Source of the DNA: Streptomyces flavotricini
GTDB lineage: Bacteria; Actinomycetota; Actinomycetes; Streptomycetales; Streptomycetaceae
DNA: 64,000 nucleotides
NCBI RefSeq assembly: GCF_020639365.1
Contig: NZ_JAINUL010000001.1
Span: forward strand, 3,175,223-3,239,222
Direction: 5' to 3'
In this document: piece by piece, positions 27,835 to 36,018 of the stretch
How the letters are laid out: every line of letters starts with the position of its first letter
Numbering within the stretch: position 1 is the stretch's first letter
Translations under genes and position numbers: made by a program
The notes under the pieces: generated by a model
Databases searched by the model: none
Told to the model about the DNA's origin: nothing
The model's input: the letters and a program-made list of their open reading frames with translations, nothing else

Positions 27835-28842
27835 CTAGAACAGCACCCGCGCGAGCGCCGTACGGGCCGCCCCCACCCGGGGGTCGTCCGCCCCGATGAC
27901 CTCGAACAGCTCCAGCAGCCGGACCCGTACCGCGTCCCGGTCCGCGCCCGCCGTCACCCGGACCGTGTCCACCAGGCGCCCGAAGGCGTCCTCCACGTGA
28001 CCGCCGACCAGGTCCAGGTCCGCCGCGGCGATCTGGGCCGCCGGGTCCTTCGGGTTCTCGGCCGCCGCCGCGCGCACGGCCTGCGGGTTCATGTCCTTGA
28101 CCCGGGCGAGCAGCTCGGCCTGGGCCAGGCCCAGCTTGGCCTCGGTGTTGGCCGGGTCGTCCGCCAGCACGTTCTTGTACGCCTGCACCGCGCCGCCCAG
28201 GTCACCGGCGTCCAGCGCGACGACGGCCGCTTCCAGCAGTGCGTCGTACGGTCCCGCCGGGGGCTGCGCCTCACCGGTGGCCGGGGCGCCCGCGGGGCCG
28301 CCCTCGGCGTTCGGGTCCACCTCGATGCCGATGATCCCGAAGCGCTCCTCGGCGACCTGGACCAGCTGGGCGAGGGTCGCGCGGATCTCCTGCTCGGGCG
28401 CCACGCCCTGGAACAGCGGCAGCACCTGGCCCGCGACCACGGCGAACACGGCCGGAATGCCCTGGATGCCGAACTGCTGCATCAGCATCTGATTGGAGTC
28501 GACGTCGACCTTGGCCAGCAGGAGGCGGCCGTTCGCCTCCACGGTCAGGCGCTCCAGCAGCGGGCTGAGCTGCTTGCACGGCTCGCACCACTCGGCCCAG
28601 AAGTCCAGGATGACCGGGACCTCGGCGGAGAGCTGGAGGACGTCGCGTTCGAAGCCGGCCTCGTCGACGTCGATCACGAGCGCGGACGGCGGCAAGGCGT
28701 CGGCGGACGCGGGCGCGCCGCCCTGGGCGGCCTGCCGGGCCGCGTCGGCACGGGCCTGCTCGGCCTTCGCCTTGGCCTCGCCGGCCGCCTTCACAGCGGC
28801 GAGGTCGACGACGCCGCTCATGGACATGTTTCTGGGCTGCAT
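27835..28842 (-). CDS. YbbN/CnoX-like thioredoxin-TPR protein
   Basis: A 335-residue cytosolic protein with an alanine-rich N-terminal helix, a thioredoxin domain at about residues 60-165 (active site EWCEPCKQLSPLLERL, so CEPC instead of CGPC), and a C-terminal tetratricopeptide-like region (LAQLVQVAEERFG; GGAVQAYKNVLADDPANTEA; DPAAQIAAADLDLVGGHVED). This matches the YbbN/CnoX co-chaperone family, which in E. coli protects clients under oxidative stress. ATG 28842 or 28827 may be the start. Not in an obvious operon. Confidence 0.88.
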   Translation of the reverse strand: MQPRNMSMSGVVDLAAVKAAGEAKAKAEQARADAARQAAQGGAPASADALPPSALVIDVDEAGFERDVLQLSAEVPVILDFWAEWCEPCKQLSPLLERLTVEANGRLLLAKVDVDSNQMLMQQFGIQGIPAVFAVVAGQVLPLFQGVAPEQEIRATLAQLVQVAEERFGIIGIEVDPNAEGGPAGAPATGEAQPPAGPYDALLEAAVVALDAGDLGGAVQAYKNVLADDPANTEAKLGLAQAELLARVKDMNPQAVRAAAAENPKDPAAQIAAADLDLVGGHVEDAFGRLVDTVRVTAGADRDAVRVRLLELFEVIGADDPRVGAARTALARVLF

Positions 28843-29083
28843 GCGTACATCCTCCCCCGTGTGCGCGCGCGGACGAAAAAGATCGGCCGAAATGCCTTCT
28901 TGAGTACCCTCGGTGGTGCGTTGTGGCGCCGGGTCCCCACCTGGCGCCGGTAGCTCTTCGCGTGGTCGTCGCTCTTACGCTACGAGCCGTAGCGTAACTC
29001 CCCGCGCCCCTTCGCGCCCCGTGATCTGAACCACAGCATTTCGGGGCCCGCCGCTTTGGCTACCGGCGGGTATGGTCTCGGCC

Positions 29084-29710
29084 ATGCGCAACGCCAGCTC
29101 CCCGACCGGACGCACCGGACGCCCCCGCAGCGCCGCCGCGGACGCCGCGATCCTCGCCGCGACGCGGGACGCGCTGGTCGAGCTGGGCTGGTCGAAGCTG
29201 ACGATGGGCGACGTCTCGACCCGGGCCGGGGTCGCCAAGACCACCCTCTACCGCCGCTGGGCGGGCAAGAACGAGCTGGTGGTGGACGCCGTCGCGGAGC
29301 TCTTCGACGCGCTCGAACTCCCCGACCGGGGCTCCCTCGAAGCCGACATAGAGGACGTGGTCCTCCAGTTCGCGGCGCTGCTGCGGCGGCCGGAAGCCCG
29401 TACGGCCCTGATGGCGGTCGTCGCCGAGTCCACCCGGGACGAGGCCCTGCGCGACCGGATCCGGTCGGCGATCGTGGACCGGCAGAAACGTCTCGTCGTA
29501 CTGGGTCGCGAACGGGCGCAGGCCCGCGGCGAACTCCCGCACGAGGAGGACGAGGAGCTCGCCTGCCGCACCACGGACCTGATCTTCGACGTGATCGCGG
29601 GCACGGTGGTGCACCGGGCGCTGGTCAGCTCCGAGCCGGTGGACGAGCTCTGGGTGGCCACCTTCACGGCCCTCCTGATGCACGGCCTCCGGGGCCCGGC
29701 GCACGCCTGA
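29084..29710 (+). CDS. TetR family transcriptional regulator
   Basis: A 208-residue repressor-type protein with N-terminal TetR helix-turn-helix (AILAATRDALVELGWSKLTM; GVAKTTLYRRWAGKNELVVD) and a variable ligand domain of the TetR_C type. ATG 29084 is seven bases after TATGGT (29071-29076) with no ribosome binding site, suggesting a leaderless mRNA; ATG 29072 lies inside that hexamer and is less likely. It is convergent with icmA and could be the protein that binds the palindrome upstream of icmA, but there is no direct evidence. Confidence 0.9.
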   Translation: MRNASSPTGRTGRPRSAAADAAILAATRDALVELGWSKLTMGDVSTRAGVAKTTLYRRWAGKNELVVDAVAELFDALELPDRGSLEADIEDVVLQFAALLRRPEARTALMAVVAESTRDEALRDRIRSAIVDRQKRLVVLGRERAQARGELPHEEDEELACRTTDLIFDVIAGTVVHRALVSSEPVDELWVATFTALLMHGLRGPAHA

Positions 29711-29736
29711 CCCGCGTCCCGCGTCCCGCGGCGAAA

Positions 29737-29791
29737 CGGCGAAGGCCGGCCGCCGGCACCCCGAAGGGGCGCCCACGACCGGCCTTCGCCG
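29737..29791. terminator. Bidirectional terminator between tetR-type gene and icmA
   Basis: CGGCGAAGGCCGG (29737-29749) pairs perfectly with CCGGCCTTCGCCG (29779-29791), with a further small stem in the loop. It lies between convergent stop codons at 29710 and 29804. Confidence 0.8.
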
Positions 29792-29803
29792 CCCGGAGGG
29801 GGG

Positions 29804-31504
29804 TCAGAAGCCCGGCGGCTCCGTGTAGGTGCCCCACTCGTCGCGCAGCACGTTGCAGATCTCCCCGAGCGTGGCCTCGGCGCGCACCGCGTCCAGCATC
29901 GCCGGGATCATGTTCGACCCGTCACGGGCGGCGGCCAGCATCGCGTCCAGCGAGGACTTCACCTTCGCGTCGTCGCGCCGCGCCTTGCGCGCCGCCAGGT
30001 GCTCCACCTGTACGCGCTCCACCTCGTGGCTGACGCGCAGGATCTCCAGGTCCCCGGTCACCGACCCGTGGTGCACGTTGACGCCGACGACCCGCTTGTC
30101 GCCCTTCTCCAGGGAACGCTGGTACTGGAAGGCCGACTCGGCGATCTCCCCGGTGAACCAGCCGTCCTCGATGCCGCGCAGGATGCCCGAGGTGATCGGC
30201 CCGATCGGGTGCTGCCCGTCCGGGTGGGCGCGCAGACCGCGCTCCCTGATCTGGTCGAAGATCTTCTCGGCGTCGGCCTCGATGCGGTCGGTGAGCTGCT
30301 CCACGTACCAGGAACCGCCCAGCGGGTCGGCCACGTTGGCCACCCCGGTCTCCTCCATCAGCACCTGCTGCGTGCGCAGGGCGATCTCGGCCGCCTGCTC
30401 GCTCGGCAGCGCGAGGGTCTCGTCGAGGGCGTTGGTGTGCAGCGAGTTCGTGCCGCCGAGCACGGCCGCGAGGGCCTCGACGGCAGTGCGCACGACGTTG
30501 TTGTACGGCTGCTGCGCGGTCAGCGAGACGCCGGCCGTCTGGGTGTGGAAGCGCAGCCACATCGACTTCTCGCTCTGCGCCCCGTACACCTCCTTCATCC
30601 AGCGCGCCCAGATCCGGCGGGCGGCGCGGAACTTGGCGATCTCCTCGAAGAAGTCGAGGTGCGCGTCGAAGAAGAAGGAGAGGCCGGACGCGAAGTGGTC
30701 CACGTCCAGACCGCGGGACAGGCCCAGCTCCACGTACCCGAAGCCGTCGGCGAGGGTGTACGCGAGCTCCTGCGCGGCCGTCGCCCCGGCCTCGCGGATG
30801 TGGTAGCCGGAGACGGACAGCGGCTTGTACGCCGGGATGCCCTTCGCGCAGTACTCCATGAGGTCGCCGATGAGGCGCAGGTGCGGCTCGGGTTCGAAGA
30901 GCCACTCCTTCTGGGCGATGTACTCCTTGAAGATGTCCGTCTGCAGCGTGCCGTTGAGCAGGGCCGGGTCCACGCCCTGCCGTTCGGCGGCGACCAGGTA
31001 CATGCAGAAGGCGGGCACGGCCGGGCCCGAGATCGTCATCGAGGTGGTCACGTCGCCCAGCGGGATGTCCCGGAACAGGACCTCCATGTCGGCGGCGGAG
31101 TCTATGGCGACCCCGCAGTGGCCGACCTCGCCCAGCGCGCGCGGGTCGTCGGAGTCGCGCCCCATGAGGGTCGGCATGTCGAAGGCCACGGAGAGCCCGC
31201 CGCCGCCGGCGGCCAGGATCATCTTGTAGCGCTCGTTGGTCTGCTCGGCGTTGCCGAAGCCCGCGAACTGGCGGATGGTCCAGGTCCGGCCGCGGTATCC
31301 GGTGGCGTGCAGGCCGCGGGTGTACGGGTACTCCCCCGGCCAGCCGATGCGCTCGAATCCCTCGTACGCGTCGCCGGGGCGGGGCCCGTAGACGGGCTCG
31401 ACGTCATCCCCGGAGAGCGTGGTGAAATCGGCCTCGCGCTTGCGGGCCTTGTCATAGCGGGCCTGCCAGCGGCGGCGGCCCTCCTCGATGGCGTCAGCAT
31501 CCAT
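29804..31504 (-). CDS. icmA: Isobutyryl-CoA mutase large subunit
   Basis: B12-dependent rearrangement of isobutyryl-CoA and n-butyryl-CoA. The 566-residue protein equals the known IcmA length. Counting from the ATG at 31504, residue 80 is Phe ([18 protein letters not shown]) and residue 198 is Gln ([11 protein letters not shown]). These are the two positions that separate isobutyryl-CoA mutase (Phe80/Gln198) from methylmalonyl-CoA mutase (Tyr/Arg). ATG 31510 would add two residues. The B12-binding domain is absent, as expected for a large subunit; the small subunit gene (icmB) is not in the window. A 22-bp palindrome immediately upstream suggests repressor control. MeaB and Mce, encoded 13-16 kb away, serve related chemistry. 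Confidence 0.95.
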   Translation of the reverse strand: MDADAIEEGRRRWQARYDKARKREADFTTLSGDDVEPVYGPRPGDAYEGFERIGWPGEYPYTRGLHATGYRGRTWTIRQFAGFGNAEQTNERYKMILAAGGGGLSVAFDMPTLMGRDSDDPRALGEVGHCGVAIDSAADMEVLFRDIPLGDVTTSMTISGPAVPAFCMYLVAAERQGVDPALLNGTLQTDIFKEYIAQKEWLFEPEPHLRLIGDLMEYCAKGIPAYKPLSVSGYHIREAGATAAQELAYTLADGFGYVELGLSRGLDVDHFASGLSFFFDAHLDFFEEIAKFRAARRIWARWMKEVYGAQSEKSMWLRFHTQTAGVSLTAQQPYNNVVRTAVEALAAVLGGTNSLHTNALDETLALPSEQAAEIALRTQQVLMEETGVANVADPLGGSWYVEQLTDRIEADAEKIFDQIRERGLRAHPDGQHPIGPITSGILRGIEDGWFTGEIAESAFQYQRSLEKGDKRVVGVNVHHGSVTGDLEILRVSHEVERVQVEHLAARKARRDDAKVKSSLDAMLAAARDGSNMIPAMLDAVRAEATLGEICNVLRDEWGTYTEPPGF

Positions 31505-31513
31505 ACCCATGAA

Positions 31514-31535
31514 TTTACTAGGACGTCCTAGTAAA
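31514..31535 (-). promoter_or_regulatory. 22-bp perfect palindrome upstream of icmA
   Basis: TTTACTAGGAC joined directly to its reverse complement GTCCTAGTAAA, four bases before ATG 31510. Position and symmetry fit a TetR-type operator that blocks icmA transcription. Confidence 0.75.
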
Positions 31536-31547
31536 TGTCGATGGGAA

Positions 31548-31570
31548 ACCCCGGGAAGTATCCCCGGGGT
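31548..31570 (-). terminator. Hairpin after the first DUF3817 gene
   Basis: ACCCCGGG/CCCGGGGT with a seven-base loop, 32 bases past the DUF3817 stop and just upstream of the icmA operator; likely separates the two leftward genes. Confidence 0.6.
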
Positions 31571-31601
31571 ACCGGTGCGCGAGCCGCGCTCGAGACACCC
31601 C

Positions 31602-31931
31602 CTAGGCGTCGGCGGTGGCCAGCGCGTCGGTGACCAGCGGCTCGACCTCGGCGCGGACCTTGCGCTCGACGAAGAAGGCGGCCAACGGGATCGTGCCGGA
31701 GACCAGCACCCACAGCAGCTTCGGGAACGGCCAGCGGGCCTTGGACCCGAGGTCGAAGGCGAACACCAGGTAGATCATGAACAGCACGCCGTGCACCTGC
31801 GAGACCGCCAGGGTCAGGTCGGCGCCGGTGTCGAAGCCGTACTTGAAAACCATGCAGGTGCAGAGGATCAACAGCATGACCGCGGTCAGATAGGCCATGA
31901 CCCGGTAGCGGGTCAGCACGCTCTTCTTCAT
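31602..31931 (-). CDS. DUF3817 family membrane protein (copy 1)
   Basis: A 109-residue inner-membrane protein with about three hydrophobic helices (VMAYLTAVMLLILCTCMVF; VHGVLFMIYLVFAFDLGSKA; LWVLVSGTIPLAAFFVERK). The segment QVHGVLFMIYLVFAFDL is typical of DUF3817, a family of unknown function. It is downstream of a MarR regulator on the same strand with a ~59-base gap, so they may be co-transcribed. A paralogue lies at 40407-40757. Confidence 0.88.
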   Translation of the reverse strand: MKKSVLTRYRVMAYLTAVMLLILCTCMVFKYGFDTGADLTLAVSQVHGVLFMIYLVFAFDLGSKARWPFPKLLWVLVSGTIPLAAFFVERKVRAEVEPLVTDALATADA

Positions 31932-31990
31932 GCCGACGAGCCTAACCGTCCGTTTTGCTCGATCTTGACGGGGGCCCCGCGACCGCGGAC

Positions 31991-32497
31991 CTACTCCTCG
32001 AAGTCCGCGGCGGCGACCCGCAGCGGCCGCAGGAGCGCGAAGATCTCCTGGCATTCCTCGGCGTCGTACGCGCGCAGCCCGAAGTCGATCGCCATCAGGT
32101 CCTCCGTCGCCGCCTCGACGACCTCGCGGCCCTTGTCCGTGATGGAGGCGAGCGTGCCGCGGCCGTCGTTCGGGTTCGGCCGCTTGGCCACGAGCCCGGA
32201 GCGCACCAGGCGGTCCACCGTGTTCGTCACCGACGTGGGGTGGACCATCAGCCGCTCGCCGATCTTCGACATCGGCAGCTCGCCGGCCTTGGAGAAGGTG
32301 AGCAGCACCAGCGCCTCGTACCGCGCGAAGGTCAGCCCGTACGGCTTGACCACCGCGTCGACCTCGCCGAGCAGGATCTGGTGCGCGCGCATGATCGAGG
32401 TGATGGCGGCCATCGAGGGCACCGGTCCCCAGCGGCGCTGCCAGAGCTCGTCGGCGCGGGCGATGGGGTCGAAGGGGAGGCTGAGCGGCTTGGACAC
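31991..32497 (-). CDS. MarR family transcriptional regulator
   Basis: A 168-residue winged-helix regulator: PYGLTFARYEALVLLTFSKA, GELPMSKIGERLMVHPTSVT and NTVDRLVRSGLVAKRPNPND form the DNA-binding core. GTG 32497 is preceded by TAGGGT (32505-32510) at seven bases and has no ribosome binding site, indicating a leaderless mRNA. The promoter falls in the 21-bp gap after the MFS gene. Probably co-transcribed with the DUF3817 gene downstream. Confidence 0.9.
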   Translation of the reverse strand: MSKPLSLPFDPIARADELWQRRWGPVPSMAAITSIMRAHQILLGEVDAVVKPYGLTFARYEALVLLTFSKAGELPMSKIGERLMVHPTSVTNTVDRLVRSGLVAKRPNPNDGRGTLASITDKGREVVEAATEDLMAIDFGLRAYDAEECQEIFALLRPLRVAAADFEE

Positions 32498-32518
32498 GCA
32501 CCCGACCCTACCGGGCGG

Positions 32519-33763
32519 TCATTTGGCGGCGGGCCCCGTCTCATTCTTCGGTCGGCCGTCCCGCGGGCCCGCGGACCGCAGTGCGGCGAGGAGGAGCAGG
32601 ACCACCGCCGTGCCGAGCACGCCCGCGCCCGCGACGACCACGTGCACCGGCAGGAACTCGGCGGCCAGCCCGGCCAGGGCCATGCCGACGCCCTGGAGGG
32701 TCATCAACCCGGTGCTCAGCAGGGTCATCGCCCGGCCGCGCAGCCCGTCGGGGACGGCGTCGACGTACCACTGGTCGAGGCCGAGGGTGTACGCGTGCGC
32801 GAGCCCGGCGAGCAGCAGGGCGGCGAGTACGGCCACCACCCCGGGCCGGGCCGCGTACACGAGCAGCGGCAGCGGGCCGACGGCCGCGAGCGGGGCCACG
32901 AGCCGGGAGCGGGTGCGCGGACCGAGCGCCGAGCCGGCCCACAGTTCACCCGCGATGGTGCCGACGGGCAGCGCGCACATCATCACGCCCAGGGCCGCGG
33001 TGCCGGCTCCGATGCCGTCGGCGTACGGCGCGAGCAGCGCCTCGGGGGCGATGACGAAGACGGGCGGCAGCCAGAACAGCAGCGTCAGGGCGCGCAGCCG
33101 GCGATCGCCGAGGACGGCGCGCGTCCCGGCGAGCGGGGAGGTGCGCTCGGCGGCGGCCCGGGCCGGCCGCTCCGCCGTGCCGAAGCGCAGCAGCAGGGCC
33201 GAGCACAGGAATCCGGCGGCGGTCAGCGCGATGGCGGCGCGCGGGGCGAGGAGGGTGAGCAGCAGCCCGCCGAGGCCGAAGCCGATGAGCTGGGCGCTCT
33301 GGGCGACCATCCGCATCAGGGAGCGGCCGAGGACGTAGACGTCGCCGGAGCCGAGGATGTCGGCGAGGGAGGCGTTGCGGGTGCCCTGGAAGAGGGGCGC
33401 GACGAAGGCCATGGCGCAGCGCAGGACGAGCAGTGCGGCGACGGGGGTGCCGGGCAGGACCATGGCCGCCGCGCAGGCGGCGCAGACCAGGTCGCAGCCG
33501 ACGAGGACCCGGCGGGCGGGCCTGCGGTCGGCGATCCCGGCGAGGAGGGTGCCGCCGAGGGCGTAGGGGAGGAAGCCGAGGGCGAAGGTGAGCGCGCTCA
33601 TCAGCGGCGAGCCGGTGGCGCGGAACACGAGGACGGTCAGGGCGATCTCGGCGACGACGATGCCGAGGACGGACAGCAGGTGCGCGGCGAACACGGGCCG
33701 GAACTCCCGCACCCGGAAGACGGACCGGTATCCGCCGGCGGCCTCGTTGACGGTGATGGACAT
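32519..33763 (-). CDS. MFS transporter
   Basis: A 414-residue permease of about 12 helices. It opens MSITVNEAAGGYRSVFRVRE and has the motif-A-like loop LAGIADRRPARRVL after helix 2. Hydrophobic helices continue to the C-terminus (VVVAGAGVLGTAVVLLLLAA). It is divergent from an ArsR-type regulator, with a perfect 34-bp inverted repeat between them, so expression is probably repressed by that regulator. ATG 33763 precedes the first helix; the open frame extending upstream has no membrane character. Substrate unknown. Confidence 0.9.
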   Translation of the reverse strand: MSITVNEAAGGYRSVFRVREFRPVFAAHLLSVLGIVVAEIALTVLVFRATGSPLMSALTFALGFLPYALGGTLLAGIADRRPARRVLVGCDLVCAACAAAMVLPGTPVAALLVLRCAMAFVAPLFQGTRNASLADILGSGDVYVLGRSLMRMVAQSAQLIGFGLGGLLLTLLAPRAAIALTAAGFLCSALLLRFGTAERPARAAAERTSPLAGTRAVLGDRRLRALTLLFWLPPVFVIAPEALLAPYADGIGAGTAALGVMMCALPVGTIAGELWAGSALGPRTRSRLVAPLAAVGPLPLLVYAARPGVVAVLAALLLAGLAHAYTLGLDQWYVDAVPDGLRGRAMTLLSTGLMTLQGVGMALAGLAAEFLPVHVVVAGAGVLGTAVVLLLLAALRSAGPRDGRPKNETGPAAK

Positions 33764-33794
33764 GCGGAGAGCCTGTGGGGCTACGGTGGGGGCG

Positions 33795-33828
33795 GCGCAG
33801 TGATTCGGCCTGTGCCGAATCACTGCGC
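33795..33828. promoter_or_regulatory. Perfect 15-bp inverted repeat between MFS and ArsR-type genes
   Basis: GCGCAGTGATTCGGC (33795-33809), spacer CTGT, then the exact reverse complement GCCGAATCACTGCGC (33814-33828). Located in the 84-bp divergent gap; a likely operator for the ArsR-type regulator acting on both genes. Confidence 0.8.
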
Positions 33829-33847
33829 GAGGCCCCGAGGGGGAACG

Positions 33848-34849
33848 TTGGCCTTTCATTTCCGGTTCGGAGCCGGGGACCTGCTGCGGTGCCGGTTCTC
33901 CGTCTCGCCGCGCTGGGAGACGCAGGAGGCGGTGCGGACCCTGCTGCGGCCGGGGCGGCAGCAGTACCACCTGCCCTGGCTGCGGGGCATCCGCGCGGCC
34001 GCCGACGGGCTGGACCTGCGGCCGCTGTGGCTGCTGATGCCGCGTGCCGGCCACAACCCGGACTTCCTGGGCCCGCCGCCGCTCGGCCCCTCCGTCACCT
34101 TCGAGGAGGAGCTGGCGCGGGTCCGGTCCGCGGCCGGCGCCGATCCGCAGGCCGTACGGGAGGACCTGCGGCGCGCCCTCGTCTGCACCCCGGGGGCCGC
34201 CGAGAGCGCCCTCGGGCGGCGGATGCTCGCCGATCCGGCCCGTGCCGTACGGGAGCTGGCCGATCTGTACGAGCAGGCCTGGGCCGCGCTGATCGCCCCG
34301 CACTGGCCGCGGCTGCGGGCCCTGCTGGAGGCCGACATCCTCTTCCACTCGCGGCGGCTGGCGGCCGGCGGACTGGAGGCGCTGTTCGACGGTCTCCACC
34401 CGGACCTCCGCTGGTCCGACGGGACGCTCACCATCGACCGGCCCGCCCACCACGACCGCTCGCTGGACGGGCAGGGCCTGCTCCTGATGCCGAGCGCGTT
34501 CGTGTGGCCGGAGGTGGTCGGCGGGTACGACCCGCCCTGGCAGCCGACGCTCGTGTACCCGGCGCGCGGCATCGGCGCACTGTGGACGGCCTCGGCGGGA
34601 CCGGCCCCGCAGGCGCTCGCCCGGCTGCTGGGCCGGGGCCGGGCCGACCTGCTGTGCGCGCTCGACGAGCCGGCCTCCACCACCGCGCTGGCCCACCGCC
34701 TCGGGCTCGCCCCGGCCACGGTCTCGGCGCACCTGAAGGCCCTGCACGGCGCGGGGCTGCTGATCTCGGCCCGGCACGGCCACCAGATCCTGTACGAGCG
34801 CACCCCGCTCGCCATCGCCCTGACGACGGGCAGTGCGCCCCGGACGTAG
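33848..34849 (+). CDS. ArsR-type winged-helix transcriptional regulator (DUF5937-like)
   Basis: A 333-residue regulator with a long N-terminal domain (LAFHFRFGAGDLLRCRFSVS; PRWETQEAVRTLLRPGRQQY) and a C-terminal ArsR helix-turn-helix (LLCALDEPASTTALAHRLGL; LAPATVSAHLKALHGAGLLI). This layout is common in Streptomyces beside efflux pumps. TTG 33848 is chosen because GAGGGGG lies seven bases upstream and the family begins near this LAFHF-like sequence. No Cys metal-binding motif is seen, so metal sensing is unlikely. Divergent from the MFS gene. Confidence 0.88.
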   Translation: MAFHFRFGAGDLLRCRFSVSPRWETQEAVRTLLRPGRQQYHLPWLRGIRAAADGLDLRPLWLLMPRAGHNPDFLGPPPLGPSVTFEEELARVRSAAGADPQAVREDLRRALVCTPGAAESALGRRMLADPARAVRELADLYEQAWAALIAPHWPRLRALLEADILFHSRRLAAGGLEALFDGLHPDLRWSDGTLTIDRPAHHDRSLDGQGLLLMPSAFVWPEVVGGYDPPWQPTLVYPARGIGALWTASAGPAPQALARLLGRGRADLLCALDEPASTTALAHRLGLAPATVSAHLKALHGAGLLISARHGHQILYERTPLAIALTTGSAPRT

Positions 34850-34971
34850 GCGCGTCCGGGGCCGGACGCAGGCACGGCCGGTGTCGCGGGACGGGGGTCA
34901 CCGACCGTCATGTCACGATGTGCCGGTCTGCAATTCCGCCCTTCCGTGCGCCGACCCTTCGAGGAACCCGG

Positions 34972-36003
34972 ATGCCAGGCCGACCCCGCCCCAGATCCCT
35001 CGCCGCCGCGCTCGGCCTCGCGCTGCTGATCGCCGCGGCCCCGGGCTGCGGGAGCGGGGGGTCCGCCCCGTGGCACGTGCCCGCGCAGGCGCCGCCCGAG
35101 GCCGAGGCGCCGGCGGTGCCCGCCGGATCCCCGTACTGGGTGGACCCGCAGAGCAACGCGGCCCGGCAGGTCGCCGCCTGGGAGGCACAGGGCCGCAACA
35201 GCGAAGCCCAGCTGCTGCGCAGGATCTCGGAGCGGCCCATGGCCCTGTGGGGGCCGGGCGACGACCCCGGCCCCGCGATCCGCCGGGCGGCGCGCGGCGC
35301 CAAGGCGGCGGGCCGGGTCCTGGTGCTCACCGCGTACAACATCCCGTACCGCGACTGCGGCCTGCACTCCGCGGGCGGGGCCACCGGCGCCACCGCCTAC
35401 CGCAACTGGATCGGCTCCTTCGCCGACGCCGTCGGCGACGCCCGGGCGGTGGTGGTCCTGGAGCCGGACGCCGTGCCGCACGTGGTGGACGGCTGCACCC
35501 GGGCCGCCCACCACGAGGAGCGCTTGCGGCTCCTGTCCGAGGCCGTCGCCCGGCTGAAGAAGAACCGGAACACCAAGGTCTACCTGGACGCGGGCAATCC
35601 GGCCTGGATCCCGGACCCGATGAAGCTCGTCGGGCCCCTCTACGAGGCCGGGCTCGCCCAGGCCGACGGCTTCTCCCTCAACGTCTCCAACTTCCAGCCC
35701 GACGCGGCCGGCCGCGCGTACGGCGCCCGGATCTCCGAGGCCACCCACGGCAAGCACTTCGTCATCGACACCAGCCGCAACGGCGAGGGCCCGCTCCCCG
35801 GCGGCGGCCACGAGGCCTGGTGCAATCCGCCCGGCCGGGCCCTCGGGACCCCGCCGACCGACAGGACGGGCGACCCGCTCGTCGACGCGTACCTGTGGAT
35901 CAAGCGGCCCGGCGAATCCGACGGGCCCTGCCGCGGCGGCCCGGCGGCCGGCCGGTGGTGGCCGGACTACGCGCTGGGCCTGGCCGCCCGCGCCCGGGAG
36001 TGA
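34972..36003 (+). CDS. cslZ: Secreted GH6 family glucanase (probable CslZ)
   Basis: Hydrolyses beta-1,4-glucan; probably trims the polymer made by CslA. The 343-residue protein has a signal sequence (LAAALGLALLIAAAPGCGSG) with Cys26 in a loose lipobox, so it may be a lipoprotein. GH6 features are VLVLTAYNIPYRDCG and the catalytic-acid segment VVVLEPDAVP (Asp166), plus paired cysteines (RDCG/DGCTR; WCNPPG/GPCRG). ATG 34972 has GAGGAA upstream. It is convergent with glxA-cslA (15-bp gap) and so not co-transcribed with them. The cslZ name rests on this neighbourhood; GH6 membership itself is clear. Confidence 0.88.
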   Translation: MPGRPRPRSLAAALGLALLIAAAPGCGSGGSAPWHVPAQAPPEAEAPAVPAGSPYWVDPQSNAARQVAAWEAQGRNSEAQLLRRISERPMALWGPGDDPGPAIRRAARGAKAAGRVLVLTAYNIPYRDCGLHSAGGATGATAYRNWIGSFADAVGDARAVVVLEPDAVPHVVDGCTRAAHHEERLRLLSEAVARLKKNRNTKVYLDAGNPAWIPDPMKLVGPLYEAGLAQADGFSLNVSNFQPDAAGRAYGARISEATHGKHFVIDTSRNGEGPLPGGGHEAWCNPPGRALGTPPTDRTGDPLVDAYLWIKRPGESDGPCRGGPAAGRWWPDYALGLAARARE

Positions 36004-36018
36004 GCGCCACCCGCGGGA

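Noticed and set aside
27650..27838. Possible 62-residue protein between the YbbN-like and DUF6230 genes
   Set aside because: It spans the strong terminator hairpin at 27727-27772, lacks a ribosome binding site and matches no family I know.
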